Position numbers and translations under genes: made by a program. DNA of 64,000 nt from Winogradskyella tangerina (GTDB lineage Bacteria; Bacteroidota; Bacteroidia; Flavobacteriales; Flavobacteriaceae). Under the pieces are notes generated by a model. That model made no database searches. It was given only the letters and a program-made list of their open reading frames with translations, and was not told where the DNA came from. Of the stretch, positions 62,430-64,000 are shown one piece after another (position 1 is the stretch's first letter; every line of letters begins with the position of its first letter). The stretch is from contig NZ_QERF01000005.1 in the NCBI RefSeq assembly GCF_003260205.1, positions 186,001 to 250,000 on the forward strand. Reading direction: 5' to 3'.

Positions 62430-63452
62430 TTAAAACATCATTTTACGTTGTCTAACTAATAACCAAATCACCACGGGAGCACCAACCATTGCTGTAATGG
62501 CATTAATTGGTAAGGTATAATCACTTCCCGGTAGTTGGGCAATACTGTCGCATACGAGCATTACTATGGCACCAAATAGAAATACAGCTGGCAATAGTAC
62601 TTTGTGATTAGAGGTCTTGAAAATCTGTCGCGTTAAATGCGGAATCGCAAGACCGATAAATGCAATCGGACCTGCAAATGCAGTTATGGTACCGGCAACG
62701 AGGCTTGTTGCCAAAATTATGATCAATCGACTTTGTTTCAGATTTAAACCAAGGCTTTTCGCGTAATTTTCGCCTAATAAAAGGCTATTCAGACCTTTAA
62801 TAGAAGCAATACTGAGTAACAATCCTACACTATAAATTCCGAAGAAAATTAATAGTTCTTGCCATGACAGATTACTTAAGCTTCCAAATCCCCAGAAAAT
62901 ATATTGCTGTAATTGTTCGGCTGAACTAAAATAGGAGAGTACACTTACTACGGCCGCTGTGATACTGCCAAACATCAATCCAATAATTAATATGGCCATT
63001 GTATCTCTCACCTTATTTGAGACGGCCAAAACCGCCAATAATACTAAAAAGCTACCAAGGCTTGCTGCAATAACAATGCTCCATTTAGAGACTAAACTTG
63101 TTGCTAAAAACCCACCGAAAAGTCCAGATCCCAAGATAACCAATGCCACGCCAAGACTTGCACCAGAGGTTATGCCGAGAACAAATGGTCCTGCTAACGG
63201 GTTTCTGAAAAGTGTTTGCATAAGAAGTCCAGATATCCCTAGTCCAGATCCCACTAAAATAGCGGTAATCGCCTTTGGTAAGCGATAATCTGTAATAATG
63301 ATCTGCCAAGTATTGTTATCTGCTGAACCAAAAAGACTACTAAATATTCCTTTAATCGGTATGTAAACCGAGCCCAAACTTATATTGACCAGTAAGCAAA
63401 TCGCTAATATGACAGTCAAAAGAATGAAAGAATATGTGTATGAGGTCTTCAA
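62430..63452 (-). CDS. FecCD-family ABC importer permease
   Basis: 340 residues with nine to ten transmembrane segments. Family marks are YRLPKAITAILVGSGLGISGLLMQ and FRNPLAGPFVLGITSGASLG in the first half and GPIAFIGLAIPHLTRQIF near residue 265. It forms a BtuC-type dimer. The likely start is TTG 63452, since no ATG precedes the first transmembrane segment. It lies directly before the ATPase gene, and the substrate-binding gene is 84 bp upstream. Confidence 0.92.
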   Translation of the reverse strand: MKTSYTYSFILLTVILAICLLVNISLGSVYIPIKGIFSSLFGSADNNTWQIIITDYRLPKAITAILVGSGLGISGLLMQTLFRNPLAGPFVLGITSGASLGVALVILGSGLFGGFLATSLVSKWSIVIAASLGSFLVLLAVLAVSNKVRDTMAILIIGLMFGSITAAVVSVLSYFSSAEQLQQYIFWGFGSLSNLSWQELLIFFGIYSVGLLLSIASIKGLNSLLLGENYAKSLGLNLKQSRLIIILATSLVAGTITAFAGPIAFIGLAIPHLTRQIFKTSNHKVLLPAVFLFGAIVMLVCDSIAQLPGSDYTLPINAITAMVGAPVVIWLLVRQRKMMF

Positions 63453-63536
63453 TATAACTTTTGATTTGTAGAATATGGTGACATGAGTTTTGCCAAAGTT
63501 AACAATAAAGATGCATCGCTACGCCCAGAAGTTCGT

Positions 63537-64000
63537 CTAGTTTAATTTTTTAAAGAAGTACGGTGAATAATCGGGTAGAAGTTCAGGGTGACACACTTTG
63601 ATAATATCTTTTAGAACCAAGTCTGGTCTTGCCGTACCTAATTCATAGTATAAAACGCCGCCCGTTTCTCCTGTAGTGTTTGAAAACGTGTACACTGTTT
63701 TATTTTGAAAGGCACTAAAATTAGTATATAGTGAACTTGCACCTTCCAGTTGGTCAAAACTTGAATAATAAGAAGGACTTAACCAAATATCGGCATCCTT
63801 AGCTTTATCTAAAACGACTTCAAAGCTTAATGCCAGGCTACCATTTCCGGATGTGTCGCTCCATAAATAATCTACATTGGCGTCTTTCAGAAATTGAGCC
63901 TCAGGGCTAGAGCCATTTGGCAAATACCAAACTTCCTTGTGCATGGCGCCACTTAGGATTGTTGGTTTTGATTTGGCTTTTTTAGCAATTTCTTTTGCTA
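63537..64000 (-). CDS. ABC importer solute-binding protein, C-terminal part (partial)
   Basis: The frame continues to the window edge (AKEIAKKAKSKPTILSGAMHKEVWYLPNG) and its start lies beyond 64000; about 154 residues are seen, ending FFKKLN. The sequence is the C-terminal lobe of a BtuF/FhuD-type clamshell protein (KEVWYLPNGSSPEAQFLKDANVDYLW, RPDLVLKDIIKVCHPELLP). It would carry the siderophore or cobalamin to the FecCD-type permease encoded 84 bp downstream. An internal ATG at 63944 is not the true start. Confidence 0.85.
   Translation of the reverse strand, partial: AKEIAKKAKSKPTILSGAMHKEVWYLPNGSSPEAQFLKDANVDYLWSDTSGNGSLALSFEVVLDKAKDADIWLSPSYYSSFDQLEGASSLYTNFSAFQNKTVYTFSNTTGETGGVLYYELGTARPDLVLKDIIKVCHPELLPDYSPYFFKKLN

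Noticed and set aside
1..64000. tRNA, rRNA, insertion sequence or prophage
   Set aside because: No cloverleaf-like segment with a TPsiC-type motif, no transposase or integrase-like protein and no phage structural gene was found on either strand by reading.

Overview
The window is chromosomal DNA from a member of the Flavobacteriaceae (Bacteroidetes), probably marine. The evidence is low GC and codons rich in A/T, promoters of the Bacteroidetes type (TTG, 18-20 bp, TAnnTTTG), two cargo proteins with type IX secretion C-terminal signals, a TonB-dependent receptor with an N-terminal carboxypeptidase-regulatory-like domain, a CarB without its regulatory domain, a reversed-order FadN-like beta-oxidation enzyme, and families such as YHYH, DUF4199 and DUF6265. 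I see no tRNA, rRNA, CRISPR array, insertion sequence, prophage or biosynthetic cluster.

Layout. 1-1.7 kb: end of a VWA-type gene and a MoxR/Mg-chelatase-like ATPase. 1.7-7.1 kb: two small exported proteins and a TonB-dependent receptor, divergent from a LytS/LytR-type two-component pair. 7.1-15.5 kb: YdeI-like protein, an M1/M28 peptidase operon, a DUF6265-CBM9 protein, an M24 peptidase lipoprotein and a beta-propeller/NTF2-like protein. 15.8-25.2 kb: fatty-acid degradation, a MarR-fadN-fadA-acyl-CoA dehydrogenase operon with a likely MarR operator, then a membrane-tethered LuxR-type regulator and an acyl-CoA ligase. 25.3-32.4 kb: a candidate small RNA directly after purL, purL itself, a secreted endonuclease I and an RsmB-like methyltransferase. 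32.5-40.5 kb: two ECF sigma/membrane anti-sigma-like/Spy-like cassettes flanking an EF-hand, YHYH, YwqK-repeat, SCO and BNR gene block that looks like an envelope or metal-response region. 40.6-41.3 kb: a second candidate small RNA and a small exported protein. 41.3-49.1 kb: MsbA-like exporter, phosphosugar mutase, glycosyltransferase, DUF4199, rpmE2, GlmU-like protein. 49-55 kb: peptide-binding lipoprotein, mtaB, GNAT, hydrolase and lytic transglycosylase, with two unusual tandem-repeat fields filling convergent junctions. 55.5-64 kb: rpmH, carB, a T9SS cargo, a thioesterase, rmuC, and a siderophore/B12 ABC importer cut by the window end.

Most genes are ordinary housekeeping. The less ordinary parts are the two small-RNA candidates, each with a consensus promoter, a structured body and a terminator; the paired octamer/heptamer repeat fields; the paired ECF cassettes around the YHYH/EF-hand/SCO block; and the repeats between the TonB receptor and the LytSR pair. 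No decisive new defence or metabolic system was found.
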